DNA from: Ailurus styani
Taxonomy: Eukaryota > Chordata > Mammalia > Carnivora > Ailuridae
Assembly: GCA_002007465.1 (NCBI GenBank)
Contig: LNAC01000858.1
Location: 379,606 to 443,605 of the forward strand
DNA length: 64,000 bases
Direction of reading: 5' to 3'
Each line of letters opens with the position of its first letter. The first letter of the stretch is position 1. A model generated the notes under the pieces. That model saw nothing but the letters and a program-made list of their open reading frames with translations. It searched no databases and was not told where the DNA came from. Made by a program: the position numbers and the translations under genes. Of this stretch, positions 36,985-48,181 are shown in pieces.

Positions 36985-37228
36985 TCTAGAGTATGGATTA
37001 GCAAACTTTTTTTCCTTTCTTTTTGGTAAAAAGCCAGATAATAAATATTTTAGACTTTGTAGGCAATATGGTCCTATCATTAGACAACTATACCTTTGTA
37101 GTGCAAAGGCAGTGGCTGATGATACATAAAATAATTGAAGTGGCTGAGTTCCAAAAATCTTAATTTATAAAAACAGGCATCAAGTTGGATTTGGTTCAAG
37201 GACTATAGTTTGCCAACCTTTGTTCTAG
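36985..37228 (+). mobile_element. Second hAT-type MER element
   Basis: The AAAAGCCAGATAATAAATAT, TTTTAGACTTTGTAGGC and AACAGGCATCAAGTTGGATT pattern, with AGTTTGCCAACCTTTG at the right end, belongs to a common non-autonomous mammalian hAT-Charlie family. I am not sure of the family name. It abuts the MER5A copy directly. Confidence 0.75.
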
Positions 37229-37436
37229 AACTTCAGTTTTTCTCTACTATATCTGGTATAAAACCAGAGAGTATATTAAGGTTTATTATATATAATTTGT
37301 TTCCCTTTCTCCTTATATCTCTTACAATTTTTGTTTTATGAATCCTGATAATATATTTGATACACAGATCTTTAAAACTTTTGTTATCTTTTCAAAATAC
37401 TTTTAAAAACATCAGTTGTGTGCTTTTTAAATTTTT

Positions 37437-37622
37437 TAAAAAGACCTTATTTATTTATTTATTTGAGAAAGAGAGAGAGAGAGAACATGAGCAGGGTGAG
37501 GGGCAGAAGGAGAAGCAGACTCCCTGCTCAGCAAGGAGCCCAATGGGGGGCTAAATCCCAGGACTCCAGGATCATGGCCTGAGCTGAAGGCAGAAACTTA
37601 AATGATTGAGTCACCCGGGCAC
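37437..37622 (-). mobile_element. Can-SINE
   Basis: Antisense SINE with a (GA)n stretch after the tail and the head complement GATTGAGTCACCCGGGC at the right. Confidence 0.94.
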
Positions 37623-37639
37623 TGATCTTTTTCTTTTTC

Positions 37640-38480
37640 TTTTTTTTTTATCTTTTTCTGATTTAATATTATTTTGCCTGAATTCAACCTGTAGCAGCTA
37701 GGTAGAGGAGAATTACCTGTATTTTTATTGGCTTGCTAGTTTATTATTTTACATTTCAAAGTTTCTACATTATTTGGGGATATATCTACATTATTTTGGA
37801 GGTATAATCTCTAATAGCATTTAATAGGTAACTTTAACTTCTTTACATTAGTTGATATAGCAGATATATTTGTTTTACTTTATGCTGAGTTATGCCATAA
37901 AAATGTAAAAAAAAGTTAGTGGTTTTCTGTTTTTATTGTTCCATTGATTTTTCTTTTACTAATTAGGAATGTTGTGTTTTTGCTTTACTAGGTACATTTA
38001 TAACTACAAACTTATGTATTTTATCTTTATTTACTTAGTTACCAAACCAATGATAAAATTAATGTTTTTTCTTTCTAACCACACTTTAATCCTCAATTTT
38101 AGTGCTTTTTAAAATGTTTCCATTTTTATCATTTTACCATTAAATACAACCTATAACTTGATTTGTCAGTTGTAAGTGATATACCTGGGTTTCCAGGTTT
38201 TAAAGATCAGAAAATCAATATATTTACATTGCATGGGTTATGTTATACTTTCACCTTCATATTATATTGGATCTATTCTTTGTAAATTTCTAAAGATAAA
38301 GGCCTTTAAAAATTGCCATCTGTAACTGATCATTTTGGATTTAATTACTCCTAGATAACTTCTGCTAGTACTCAATAACTCATCTGAGTGGCTTCCATTT
38401 AGAAATTCTTCCTCTAATAACCATGGATTTTCTCTTTCCTCCAATTTGAAGATCACATCTGGTTTTCTAACACAGTACTC
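37640..38480 (-). mobile_element. Old L1M ORF2 fragment, antisense
   Basis: AT-rich sequence with antisense L1M features (TTTAACTTCTTTACATTAGT, TTGTTCCATTGATTTTTC). It is heavily diverged and the right border is approximate. Confidence 0.5.
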
Positions 38481-38639
38481 TATAAATGGAAAATACTTAG
38501 GATTTGGTTCAGCTGCATGGACTTCAGTAATTCTGATTGTAAAGGAAAGTGTAGTTTCAGGAGCTGCATATGGATGGTGTTCATCTGAGATGGTTATTTT
38601 TGAGAGGATGACAAAAGAATGAATCTCCTTAAATCCCTG

Positions 38640-39550
38640 AATCTCAGGACTAAATATTAAATTCTAAAAATGGCCCAGGAGTGTCGGGTTTTATAAAAGG
38701 GATAGGGACTTTCACTTTACTTCCTCATGTCCAAAAAAGTAGAAAACCAGACAAAATTGCACAATAGGAGTGCAAGACAGGAACACTTAGGAAAAAGGAA
38801 ACAAGTTATGTGAACCCTATTTTCACCACAGAGTTTAGAACATTTCTATACTATAACATAAAAAAAGGAAAGCAAAAAAAAAAATCCTGGCAGCCTCAGT
38901 AAGTTGAGGAGACAGTGTTAGGAGTTTAGAATGCTGAGGCAATTAGAATTTGCCAGACAAAATACTAGAGAGGAGAGAGCTGTACTAAATGAGAGCCATG
39001 AGATCTGCAGAAAGGTCTCTGTGAGTCTTTGGCTGAATATGGACTTGTGAATGTTACATAAGAAAACTACTCAAGATTGGAGAAAGAACTGCTGCTGGAA
39101 AGGAGTAGAGTGGAAAGTCACCAAAGTATACACAGAAAAGGGGGAGTTTGCTATCCCATCAGCCAGAGTAGGAAGATCTCTTAATTCATGGGGGATTCAG
39201 TATCAATACTCTGAAAGATTCTACATTGGTACAGGAACAAAATAAGCCCTAAACTAGAAGGTGCTCTGAATACAACAAAGCAAAGCTTAAAAGCAGACCT
39301 TGAGAGGATTAAACTAATTTCAAATAACTTAATTTTATTCCAGAGAAAGCCCCAAAATATTATAAAATACAAAAAATATGTAAAATTTTTGTAACAAATG
39401 TAAAATCCATAACAACTAGCATCCAATAAAATATTACAAAGTATGCAAAGAAGAAGACACACATGATCTTTAACCAGGAGAAAAACGAATCAATAGAAAT
39501 AGAACAGGATATGATGCATATGATAAATGTAGCAATCATGAACAAACAGG
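38640..39550 (+). mobile_element. Old L1M 5'UTR to ORF1, sense
   Basis: TTAATTCATGGGGGATTCAG near 39181 and the block near 39425-39520 (AATATTACAAAGTATGCAAA, AACCAGGAGAAAAACGAATC) correspond to the L1M 5'UTR/ORF1 boundary. No coding frame is left. Confidence 0.6.
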
Positions 39551-40349
39551 ATTGCATTCTTGAGGCAGTGACATGGCCAAGTCTGCTCACCCACTGGGAT
39601 GAAGTGGCTGTAGTTCTCTAGGATTACATGTCTGTACAGGGACCAGGTGCTTCCACTCTTACCCAGTGAACTTTGCACTCTTCGGATGACAGTGCTGCCT
39701 GCAACAGCACATTTCTGATCAATCTGAAGTGTTTAGAAACTGGTGACATGGCAAATACCTTCAAAAACTTATATAATGTTTACTGTTGAGAGTTTAAAAC
39801 AAAATATTATAAAATAACAAATAAAATATAAAATTTTACTAAAGCCCTAACTCTATCTTATACTCTGGGGTATCACACAATTAGTACAAATATTATTTTC
39901 ATGCCCTAATTCATTTGTATATATTTCTAAAATATGTACATATGCTACCAGTTAGTATACTATTGATAAAACTTGGTATCTTTTTAAAGATAAAGTCATT
40001 ATAAATAGGCTTCCTATAATCATTTCCTGTATACCAGTGACTCATCATGAGTACTCTATAGGATACACACACCCTCATTCCAAGTCCTCTGCTGTGGTAA
40101 TAGGGAATCAGTAAAGAGATACATTTAAGGAGATAGTACTCAGAACCAGACTTGCATTTCGGAAGCATAAATTTATATTTAAACGATTCCTAACAGAGGT
40201 ACCAAGGCAATTCAATGGAGAAACTATATACTTCTCAACAGATGGTGCTGTACCTTTCAAACATATACAAGAGAAAAAAAGTGAAATGCTTGTGACCATA
40301 TTAGCCAAATATTTCTTCAATAAGATAAAAAAAAAAAAGTATGAGTCAC
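39551..40349. other. Unassigned stretch
   Basis: No gene or recognised repeat. Short open frames on the minus strand look random. Confidence 0.45.
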
Positions 40350-40712
40350 TGTTACGGACTGAATTGTTTTCCCTATGTATGTTTAAGCCCTAACCCTCAA
40401 TGTGACTGTATTTGGAGCTAGGGACTTTAAGAAGGTAATTAAGGTTAAATGAGGTAATAAAGGTGGGGTCCTGATCTGATAGAGCTCGTGGTGTTATAAG
40501 AATAGGAAGAGGCACCAGAGAACTCTCTTTGTTTCTGTGTGTACACCGAGGAAAGGCCATGTGAGGACACAGTAAGAAGGTGGCTATCTGTAAGCCAGGA
40601 AGAGAGGTCACAGCAGAAACCAACACTGATCATATCTTGCCCTTTGACTTCTGTTTTTTAACCTACCTGGTCTGTGATATTTTGTTATGGCAGCCCGAGT
40701 AGACTAATATAC
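40350..40712 (+). mobile_element. MLT1-type (MaLR) solo LTR
   Basis: Starts TGTTACGGACTGAATTG and contains CCTCAATGTGACTGTATTTG, AGGCCATGTGAGGACACAG and TTTTGTTATGGCAGCCCG before ending near ACTAATATA. All are marks of MLT1 LTRs of the ERVL-MaLR group. No internal sequence is attached. Confidence 0.92.
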
Positions 40713-40980
40713 TCAACAGAAAAATATTTTAAAAACTACCAAAATTGATAAATTTAAAACCTCTGTTCTTTTAAGATTTTATTTAAAGTCCAGTTAATAT
40801 AGTGTACTAGTTTCAGGTGTATAAATTAGTGGTTTAGCACTTACATACAACACCTGGTGCTCATCACAACTGCACTCTTTAATCTCCAACACATATTTCA
40901 TCCATAACCCCACCCGCCTTCCCTCTCCTCTCCTCCCCAAACATCAGTTTGTTTTCTATAGTTAAGAGTCTGCTTCTTGG

Positions 40981-41176
40981 GGCGTCTGGGTGGCTCAGTC
41001 ATCAAGCGTCTGCCTTCGGCTTGGTTCATGATCCCAGAGTCCTGGGATCGGGTCCCACGTCGGGCTTCCTGCTATGTGGGAAAGCCTGCTCCTCCCTCTC
41101 CCACTTCCTTTGCTGGTGTTCCCTCTCTCACTGTGTCTCTCTCTGTGTCAAATAAATTAATAAAGTCTTTAAAAAA
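40981..41176 (+). mobile_element. Can-SINE (host of nested insertion)
   Basis: Sense SINE inserted in L1 after AAGAGTCTGCTTCTTGG (40964-40980). Its right-hand duplication is interrupted by the next SINE: AGAGTCTGAT at 41177-41186, then GATTCTTGG after the second SINE. Confidence 0.95.
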
Positions 41177-41186
41177 AGAGTCTGAT

Positions 41187-41395
41187 GGGCGCCTGGGTGG
41201 CTCAGTGGGTTAAAGCCGCTGCCTTCGGCTCAGGTCATGATCCCAGAGTCCTGGGATCGAGGCCCACGTCGGGCTCTCTGCTCAGCAGGGAGCCTGCTTC
41301 CTCCTCTCTCCTCTCTCTCTGCCTGCCTCTCTGCTACTTGTAATCTCTCTCTCTGTGTCAAATGAATAAATAAAAAATCTTTAAAAAAAAAAAAA
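41187..41395 (+). mobile_element. Can-SINE inside the previous SINE's TSD
   Basis: Complete young-looking SINE (TGGGTTAAAGCCGCTGCC). Its own duplication AGAGTCTGAT is at 41177-41186 and 41396-41405. Confidence 0.96.
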
Positions 41396-41577
41396 AGAGT
41401 CTGATTCTTGGTTTCCCTCTCTCTTTTTCCCTATGGTCATTTGTTTCTTAAATTCCACATGTGAGGGAAATCAGACCATATTTATCTTGCACTGACTGAC
41501 TTAGCATAACACTCCCTAGCTCCATCCATATCATTGCAAATGGAAAGATTCATTCTTTTTTGTGGCAGAGTAATATT

Positions 41578-41578
<1 letters not shown>

Positions 41579-41610
<32 letters not shown>
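41579..41610. repeat. (GT)n microsatellite in L1
   Basis: GT tract after AGTAATATTCCT in antisense L1 ORF2. Confidence 0.95.
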
Positions 41611-41617
<7 letters not shown>

Positions 41618-42254
41618 CCACAGCTACTTTATCCATTCATCTGCTGATGGACATTTAGGCTGTTTCCATAATTTGGCTATTGTTGATAATGCCGCTATAA
41701 ACATCAGGGAGCATGTATCTCTTTGACATAGTATTTTTGTATTCTTTGGGGAAATACCTCATAGTGCAATTATTGGGCCTTAGGATAGTTCTATTTTTAA
41801 CTTTTTGAGGAATCTCCATACTGTTTTCCAGAGTGGTTGCACCAGTTTGCATTCCCACCAATGGTGCAGGAGGGTTCCCCTTTCACTACACCTTTGCCAA
41901 CACCTGTTGTTTCTTGTGTTTTTTAATTTTAGTCATTCTGACAGGTTTAAGGTGATAACTCATTTTAGTTTTGATTTGTATTCCAGATGATGAATAATGT
42001 TGAACATATTTTCATGTATCTGTTGGCCACCTGGATGTGTTCTTTGGAAAAATGTCTATTCATGTCTTCTGCCCATTTCTTAATTGGATTGTTTGTTTTT
42101 TGGGCATTGAGTTGTATAAATTCTTTATGTATTTTGGATGCTAATCCTTTATCAGATATGTCATTTGGAATATCTTTTCCTATTCTGTAGGTTGTCTTTT
42201 AGTTTTGTTGATTGTTTCCCTTGCTGCACAGAATATTTATTTTTATTATTATTA

Positions 42255-42435
42255 TTTTTTAAAAGATTTTATTTATTTATTTGACAGAGAGAGATTACAA
42301 GTAGGCAGACAGAGAAAGGAGGAAGCAGGCTCCCTGCTGAGCAGAGAGCCCGATGCGGGCCTCGTTCCCAGGACCCTGGGATCATGACCTGAGCCGAAGG
42401 CAGAGGCTTTAACCCACTGAGCCACCCAGGCGCCC
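42255..42435 (-). mobile_element. Can-SINE inserted in a SINE tail region
   Basis: Antisense, little diverged (head complement CCACTGAGCCACCCAGGCGC). It inserted in the T-rich end of the SINE at 42450-42643; TATTTTTATTATTTTT-like text is repeated on both sides. Confidence 0.93.
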
Positions 42436-42449
42436 TATTTTTATTATTT

Positions 42450-42643
42450 TTTAAAGATTTTATTTATTTATTTGACAAAGAGAGAGAGAGATCACAAGTA
42501 GACAGAGAGGAAGGCAGAGGGAGAGGGGGATGCAGGCTCCCTGTTGAGCAGAGAGCCCAATGTGGGGCTCGATCCCAGGACCCTGGGATCATGACCTGAG
42601 GCTTAAAGGCAGAGGCTTAACCCACTGAGCCACGCAGGGGCCC
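42450..42643 (-). mobile_element. Can-SINE nested in L1
   Basis: Antisense SINE. The L1 word CAGAATATTT at 42229-42238 recurs at 42643-42652 and marks the outer target duplication that encloses both SINEs. Confidence 0.93.
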
Positions 42644-43868
42644 AGAATATTTTTATTTTGATGAAGTCTCAATAGTTTATTTTTGCTTTTGTTTCCCTTG
42701 CCTCAGGAGACATATCTAGAAAGATGTTGCTACAGCCAATACCAAAGAGGTTACTGCCTGCGTTCTTCTCAAGGATTTTAAGTTTCCTGTCTCACATTTA
42801 GGTCTTTAATATATCTTGAATTTATGTCTATGTGCGGTGCAAGAAAGTGGTCCAGTTTCATTCTTTTGCATGTTGCTGTCCAGTATTCTCAACACCATTT
42901 GTTGAAGAGACTGTCTTTTTCCCATTAGATATTCTTTCTTACTTTGTCAAAGATTAGTTGACCATATAGTTGTTGGGTCCATTTCTGGGTTCTCTATTCT
43001 GTTCCATTGATCTATGTGTCTATTTTTGTGTCAGTACCATAATGTCTTGATGACTATAGCTTTGTAAAATAGCTTGATGTCTAGAATCATTATGCCTCCA
43101 GCTTTCTTTTCTTTTTCAGGATAGCTTTGGATATTCAGGGTCTTTTGTGATTCCACACAAATTTTAGGATTGTTTGTTCTAGCTCTGTGAAAAGTCCTGG
43201 TGGTATTTTGATAGGAATTGCATTAAATGTGTAGATTGGGTAGTATAGACATTTTAACAATGTTTGTTCTTCTTCCAACCCATGAGCTTGGAATTTTTTC
43301 CCATTTCTGTGTGGTCCCTTCAATTTCTTTCATAAGTGTTCTGCAGTTTTCAGAGTACAGATCTTTTACCTTTTTAATTCAATTAATTCTTAAGTGTCTT
43401 ATTGGTATTGGTGCAGTTGTAAAGGGGATTGATTCCTTGATTTCTTTTTCAGCTTCTTCATTATTGGTGTATAGAAGTGCAACAGATTTCTGTACATTGA
43501 TTTCATATCCTGCCACTTTGCTGAGTTCATGTATGAATTCTAGCAATTTTTTTGTGGAGTCTTTTGGGTTTTCTACATAGAGTATTATGTCATCTGCAAA
43601 TAGTGAAAGTTTGACTTCTTCCTTGCCAATGTCTGGATGCCTTTTATTTATTTGTGTTGTCTGATTGCTGAGGCTAAGACTTGCAGTACTATGTTAAATA
43701 ATAATGGTGAGAGTGGACATCTCTGTCTTGTTCCTGACCCCAGAGGAAAAGCTCTCATTTTCCCCATTGAGGATGATATTAATTGTGGGTCTTTAGTATA
43801 TGGCCTTTATGAGGTAGTGGTATGTTCCATCTATCCCTATTTTGTTGAGGGTTTTTAATCAAGAATGG

Positions 43869-44333
43869 GGCCAAGATGCCCTTCAACAGATGAATGGATA
43901 AAGAAGATGTGGTCCATATATACAATGGAATATTACTCAGCTGTCAGAAAGGATGAGTACCAAACTTTTGTATCAACATGGACGGCTTTGGAGGAGATCA
44001 TGCTGAGTGAAATAAGTCAAGCAGAGAAAGTCAATTATCATATGGTTTCACTTACTTGTGGAACATAAGGAATAAAATGGAGGACTCTAGGAGAAGGAAA
44101 GGAAAAGTGAATTGGGGTAAATCAGAAGGGGAGGTGAACCACGAGAAACTGTGGGCTCTGAGAAACAAACTGAGGGTTATAGAGGGTGGGGAGAGGGGAT
44201 GGGTGAGTCTGGTGGTGGGTATTAAGGAGGGCATGTATTGCATGAAGCACTGGGTGTGGTGCATAAACAATGAATCTTGGATCACTGAAAAAATAAAATA
44301 AAAAAATAAAAACACACATTATACACACACACA
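43869..44333 (+). mobile_element. LINE-1 3' end nested in antisense LINE-1
   Basis: Sense insertion beginning at the ORF2 tail ([20 protein letters not shown], open to the natural stop at 44068), then the 3'UTR and an A-rich then CA-rich tail. CAAGAATGG is repeated on both sides (about 43860-43868 and 44334-44342), splitting the antisense phrase that resumes with ATGTTGTATGC. Confidence 0.93.
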
Positions 44334-45985
44334 CAAGAATGGATGTTGTATGCTCTCAAGTGGATCTGTTGAGAGGATCATATGGTTCTTATCCTTTTTT
44401 TTACTGATGTGGTGTATTATGTTGATGTATTTGTGAATATTGAACTATGCCTGAACTAAGAATTAATTGAATTAAAAATAAATCCCACTTGATCATGGGC
44501 AATAATTTTTTTGATGAACTATTGGATTCAGTTTCCTAGTATCTTGTTGAGAATTTTTGCATCCATATTCATCAGGGATATTGGCTTGTAATTCTCCTTT
44601 TTAGTGGGGTCTTTGACTTTGGGATTAACTTAATTCTGGCCTTTTGTAATGAGTTTGGAAGTTTTCCTTCCATTTGTATTTTTTTGGAACAGTTTGAGAA
44701 GAATAGATATTAACTCTTTAAATGTCTTGTAGAATTCCCCTGTAAAGCCATCTATCTGGCCCTGGACTTTTGTCTGTTGGGATATTTTTGATTACTGATC
44801 CAATTTCTTTGCTGGTTATGTGTCTGTTCAAATTTTCTATTTCTTCCTGTTTCAGTTTTGGTGGTTTGTACATTTCTAGGATTTGAAATGGATTGTCCAT
44901 TTCTTCCAGATTGCCCAGTTTGTTGGCATTTAATTTTTCATAATATTCTCTTATACTTATTTATACTTCTGTGGTGTTGGTTGTGATCTCTCCTCTTTCA
45001 TTCATGATTTTACCTATTTGGGCCCTTTCTCTTTTCTTTTTAATAAGTCTGGCTAGTGGTTTATTAATTTTACTAACTCTTTCCAAGAATCAGCTCTTAG
45101 TTTTGTTGATCTGTTCTACTTTTTTTGTTTGTTTGTTTCTATGTCATTGTATAGACCTATTGTATAGACCATTGTATAGACCTCTGGCCTAATATTTATT
45201 ATCTTCTTTCTTCTGCTGGACTTGGACTTTATTTGCTGCTCCTTTTCTAGCTCCTTTAGGTGTAAGGTTAGGTTGTATATTTGAGATTTTTATTCTTTCT
45301 TGAGGTAGACCTGTATTGCAATATACTTCTCTCTTAGGACTGCCTTTGCTGCATCTCAAAATTTGGACTGTCATATTTTCATTTTCATTTGCTCCCATGT
45401 ATTTTTTTTAAAATTCTTCTTTAATTTCCTGGTTAACCCATTCATTCTTTAGTAGGACGTTCTTTAACCTCCATGTATTTGTGGTCTTTTCAAATTTTTT
45501 CTTATAGTTGACTTCAAGTTTCATAGCATTGTGGTCTGAAAATATGCATGGTAAGATCTCAGTCTTTTTGTACTTGATGATGGTTGATTTATGATCCAGT
45601 ATATGATATTCTGGAGAATGTTCTATGTGCACTTGAGAAGAATGTTCTATTCTGCTGCTTTAGAATGAAATGTTCTGAATATATCTCTTAAGTCCATCTG
45701 GTCCAATGTGTCATTTAAAGCTATTTTTCCTTGTTGATTTTATGCCTAGAAGACCTGTCCATTGCTATAAGTGGGGTGTTAAAATCCCAGGACTACTGTT
45801 ACTGTATTGTTATCAATGAGCTTCTTTATGTTTGTTATAAATTGAATTGGATGTTGGGTGCTCCCAAGTTGGGGGCATAAGCGTTTGCAATTGTTAGATC
45901 ATTTTGATGAATAGATGCCTTCTCTATGATATAATGCCCCTTTTCATTTTTTGTTACAATCTTTGGCTTAAAATCTAGTTTGTCA

Positions 45986-46102
45986 GGCACCTGGGTGGCT
46001 CAGTGGGTTAAAGCCTCTGCCTTGGGCTCAGGTCATGATCTCAGGGTCCTGGGATAGAGCCCCGAGTCGGGCTCCCTGCTCAGTGGGGAGCCTGCTTCCT
46101 CC
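45986..46102 (+). mobile_element. Can-SINE cut off at its middle
   Basis: The sense SINE runs normally from the head to CTGCTTCCTCC and then stops; neither the rest of the SINE nor a tail follows. L1 5'UTR sequence begins at once, so a deletion is the likely cause. Confidence 0.93.
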
Positions 46103-46180
46103 ACCCACACTTATCGTCTGGGGGGGTGGATCTCGCCATGCTTTTGCCATTTGCTGGTGTGTCTCAGAAATCGACTGGGT

Positions 46181-46330
46181 GGATGTGAGGGAGATCTGGC
46201 TGTGACATCTGTCACTCTGTTGATCACCAGGGTCGATTTGGCTGATCTGGCTGGCTAAGTGGATGTCCTCTTCCTCCCTCACCGCTCCATGTGTGTCTCT
46301 CCTGAAACTATGGGCTGGGTTGAAGAGGAA
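46181..46330 (+). pseudogene. RN7SK: 7SK RNA retropseudogene, 3'-truncated
   Basis: Begins exactly at 7SK nucleotide 1 (GGATGTGAGGGAGATCTGGC) and follows the RNA through GGCTGATCTGGCTGGCTAAG and CTTCCTCCCTCACCGCTCC to about nucleotide 150 (GGGTTGAAGAGGA). 7SK is the Pol III RNA that holds P-TEFb inactive with HEXIM and LARP7. This copy lacks the 3' half and the upstream snRNA-type promoter, so it is a dead retrocopy. The A-rich tail became an AAGAG/AAAG array. GAAATCGACTGGGT before it and AAAGTCGATTGGGC after it are a worn target duplication within L1 5'UTR sequence. Confidence 0.93.
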
Positions 46331-46398
46331 AGAAAAGAGAAGAGAAGAGAAGAGAAGAGAAGAGAAGAGAAGAGAAGAGAAGAGAAGAGAAGAGTAGA

Positions 46399-46459
<61 letters not shown>

Positions 46460-46462
46460 AAA
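46331..46462. repeat. (AAGAG)n and (AAAG)n array
   Basis: A run of AAGAG units to about 46400, then AAAG units to 46462. It is the expanded tail of the 7SK retropseudogene. Long open frames on both strands here are repeat artefacts. Confidence 0.97.
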
Positions 46463-46922
46463 AGTCGATTGGGCAACCAAGCAGTGGTTTGGAATTTATG
46501 GTAAAGGGCAGCAAAAAGCCAGCACCAAGGCTTGATGCCCTCAGTGGGTGTCTTTTTTCCTACGCCAAGGTACAGGGCAGCCCAAAGGCTACTGTGGGGG
46601 TCTTTTGCCCCCAGAGAGGCCACATCACCACTCCCAAATGCACTCCAAGAAGGGAACGGTTTCTCCCCATGTGACCCAGGGGAGCCTCAGACCATGCTGC
46701 CCTCTCCTGGGTCTCCACCTTCCTTTCCCACCAGAGCACCACTAAGCCTGCCAGGATTGACCCTGATGACGGCAGGGACCTCCAAACTTCAGACTTTGCA
46801 CTCCACTGCTTATACACAACTTCCAGTTAAAAAACCCCCGAAACTTGCAGTTTAAGCCCTTCTCCTTTCCCCAGTCAATGGTTTTGAGGAAGAGTTTTTC
46901 TTGTACAATCTCCTGCACATTG

Positions 46923-46926
<4 letters not shown>

Positions 46927-46961
<35 letters not shown>
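46927..46961. repeat. (TC)n microsatellite
   Basis: Dinucleotide tract within the L1 5'UTR. Confidence 0.97.
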
Positions 46962-46963
<2 letters not shown>

Positions 46964-47205
46964 CTCCCCTGTGATCAGGGCTCCTTTCCCTTTGCAACAC
47001 CCACAGTTCATCTCACACCCAAATCTACCCTCTGCAGCTCCCACCTTCCATGATATGGCTGTTTTATAACCCCTAATTGGGGAGTTTTGCTCTCTCAGTC
47101 CTCAGATCAATTTCTTGGCTGTTCAAAATGACTTGATATTTGTCTAGCTGTGTTCGAGAGATGAGGCAAGCTTGGGTCCCGCTACTCCTCTGCCATCTTA
47201 ACTCC

Positions 47206-47410
47206 TCTCCTTTCTTTTCTTTTTGGTAGTTCCGACTAGGGGTTTATAAATTTTATTTATTTTTTCAAAGAACTAGCTCCTGGTTTCATTGATCTACTGT
47301 TCACTGATCTACTGTTTGTTGTTGTTGCTGTTTGTTTGTTTCTATATCATTTATTTCTGCTCTAATCCTTATTATTCCCTTCCTACTGTTGGCTTCAGTA
47401 TTCATTTATT

Positions 47411-47444
<34 letters not shown>

Positions 47445-47545
47445 GTGGTTTTTTAAAATTTTGCTTTGGTTTTTTTGGTTCCTTTAGGTGTAAGATTAGT
47501 TTATTTGAGATTTTTCTAGCTTCTTAAGGTAGAAACCTCAGCTCT
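47206..47545 (-). mobile_element. Older LINE-1 ORF2 fragment, antisense
   Basis: Antisense ORF2 phrases (AAAGAACTAGCTCCTGGTTT, GATTTTTCTAGCTTCTTAAG) with a (GT)n tract at 47411-47441. It lies directly beyond the 5' end of the long L1 and is probably part of its target. Confidence 0.82.
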
Positions 47546-47721
47546 TTGAAAAACATTGTTAAGCTGAGGGAAAATACAAATCATATATCTTAGGAGAAAT
47601 TTTTATAAAATATATATAGCTCTTCAAATGAGTAAAAACAACTTTTTTTTCCAAGTGAAAAACAAATATTTTAAATGGGATAAAGATCAAACAGGTACTT
47701 AATCAAAAAGGAACAGATGAA

Positions 47722-47906
47722 GGGCACCTGGGTGGCTCATTTGGTTGATCGCCTGACTCTTGATTTTGGTTTAGCTCATGATCTTGGGGTTGTGGGATCA
47801 AGCCCCGTGTTAGACTCTGCCCTCACCACAGAGTCTGCTTGTACCTCTCCCTCTTCTCCTTCTCCCACTCTTCCTCTCTTTCTCAAACAAATAAAGAAAA
47901 TATTTA
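47722..47906 (+). mobile_element. Can-SINE
   Basis: Sense SINE flanked by AAAAAGGAACAGATGA at 47705-47720 and 47907-47922. Confidence 0.96.
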
Positions 47907-47989
47907 AAAAAGGAACAGATGACATACAAAAACATAATCACTATTAGACATTAGGAAAATCAAATTAAAACTAAAATGAAATATCAGAG

Positions 47990-48181
47990 GCACCTGGGTG
48001 GCTCAGTCATTAAGTGTCTGCCTTCACCTCAGGTCATGATCCCAGGTTCCTGGGATCGAGCCCGCATCTGGCTCCCTGCTCAGCGGGAAGCCTGCTTCTC
48101 CCTCTCCCTCTCCCCCTGCTTGTGTTCCCTCTCTCACTGTCTCTCTCTGTCAAATAAATAAATAAAATCTTAAAAAAAAAG
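47990..48181 (+). mobile_element. Can-SINE
   Basis: Sense SINE with a CAAATAAATAAATAAAATCTT tail. GAAATATCAG before and GAAATACCAT after are a probable short, worn duplication. Confidence 0.95.

Larger units (their letters stand above)
40762..47205 (-). mobile_element. Long antisense LINE-1 with nested insertions
   Basis: Minus strand: 5'UTR at 46103-47205 ending with the complement of the L1 start (CTCTGCCATCTTAACTCC); ORF2 endonuclease and reverse transcriptase from about 45985 leftward; 3'UTR to 40762. ORF1 and the start of ORF2 are missing at a junction near 46102. Insertions inside it are SINEs at 40981, 41187, 42255, 42450 and 45986, a sense L1 at 43869-44333, and a 7SK retropseudogene at 46181. 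ORF2 is broken throughout. Treating both sides of the 46102 junction as one element is inference; two L1s cannot be excluded. Confidence 0.8.
46103..47205 (-). mobile_element. LINE-1 5'UTR, antisense
   Basis: The right end is the complement of a carnivore L1 start (GAGTTAAGATGGCAGAGGAG). The body is GC-richer than the ORFs, as is usual for L1 promoters. It is split by the 7SK retropseudogene and its purine tail at 46181-46462, and carries a (CT)n tract at 46927-46961. Confidence 0.82.

Noticed and set aside
46028..46623. Several long frames with FFLSFFLS or RREEKRREE repeats
   Set aside because: They are translations of the AAGAG/AAAG array and adjoining L1 5'UTR.
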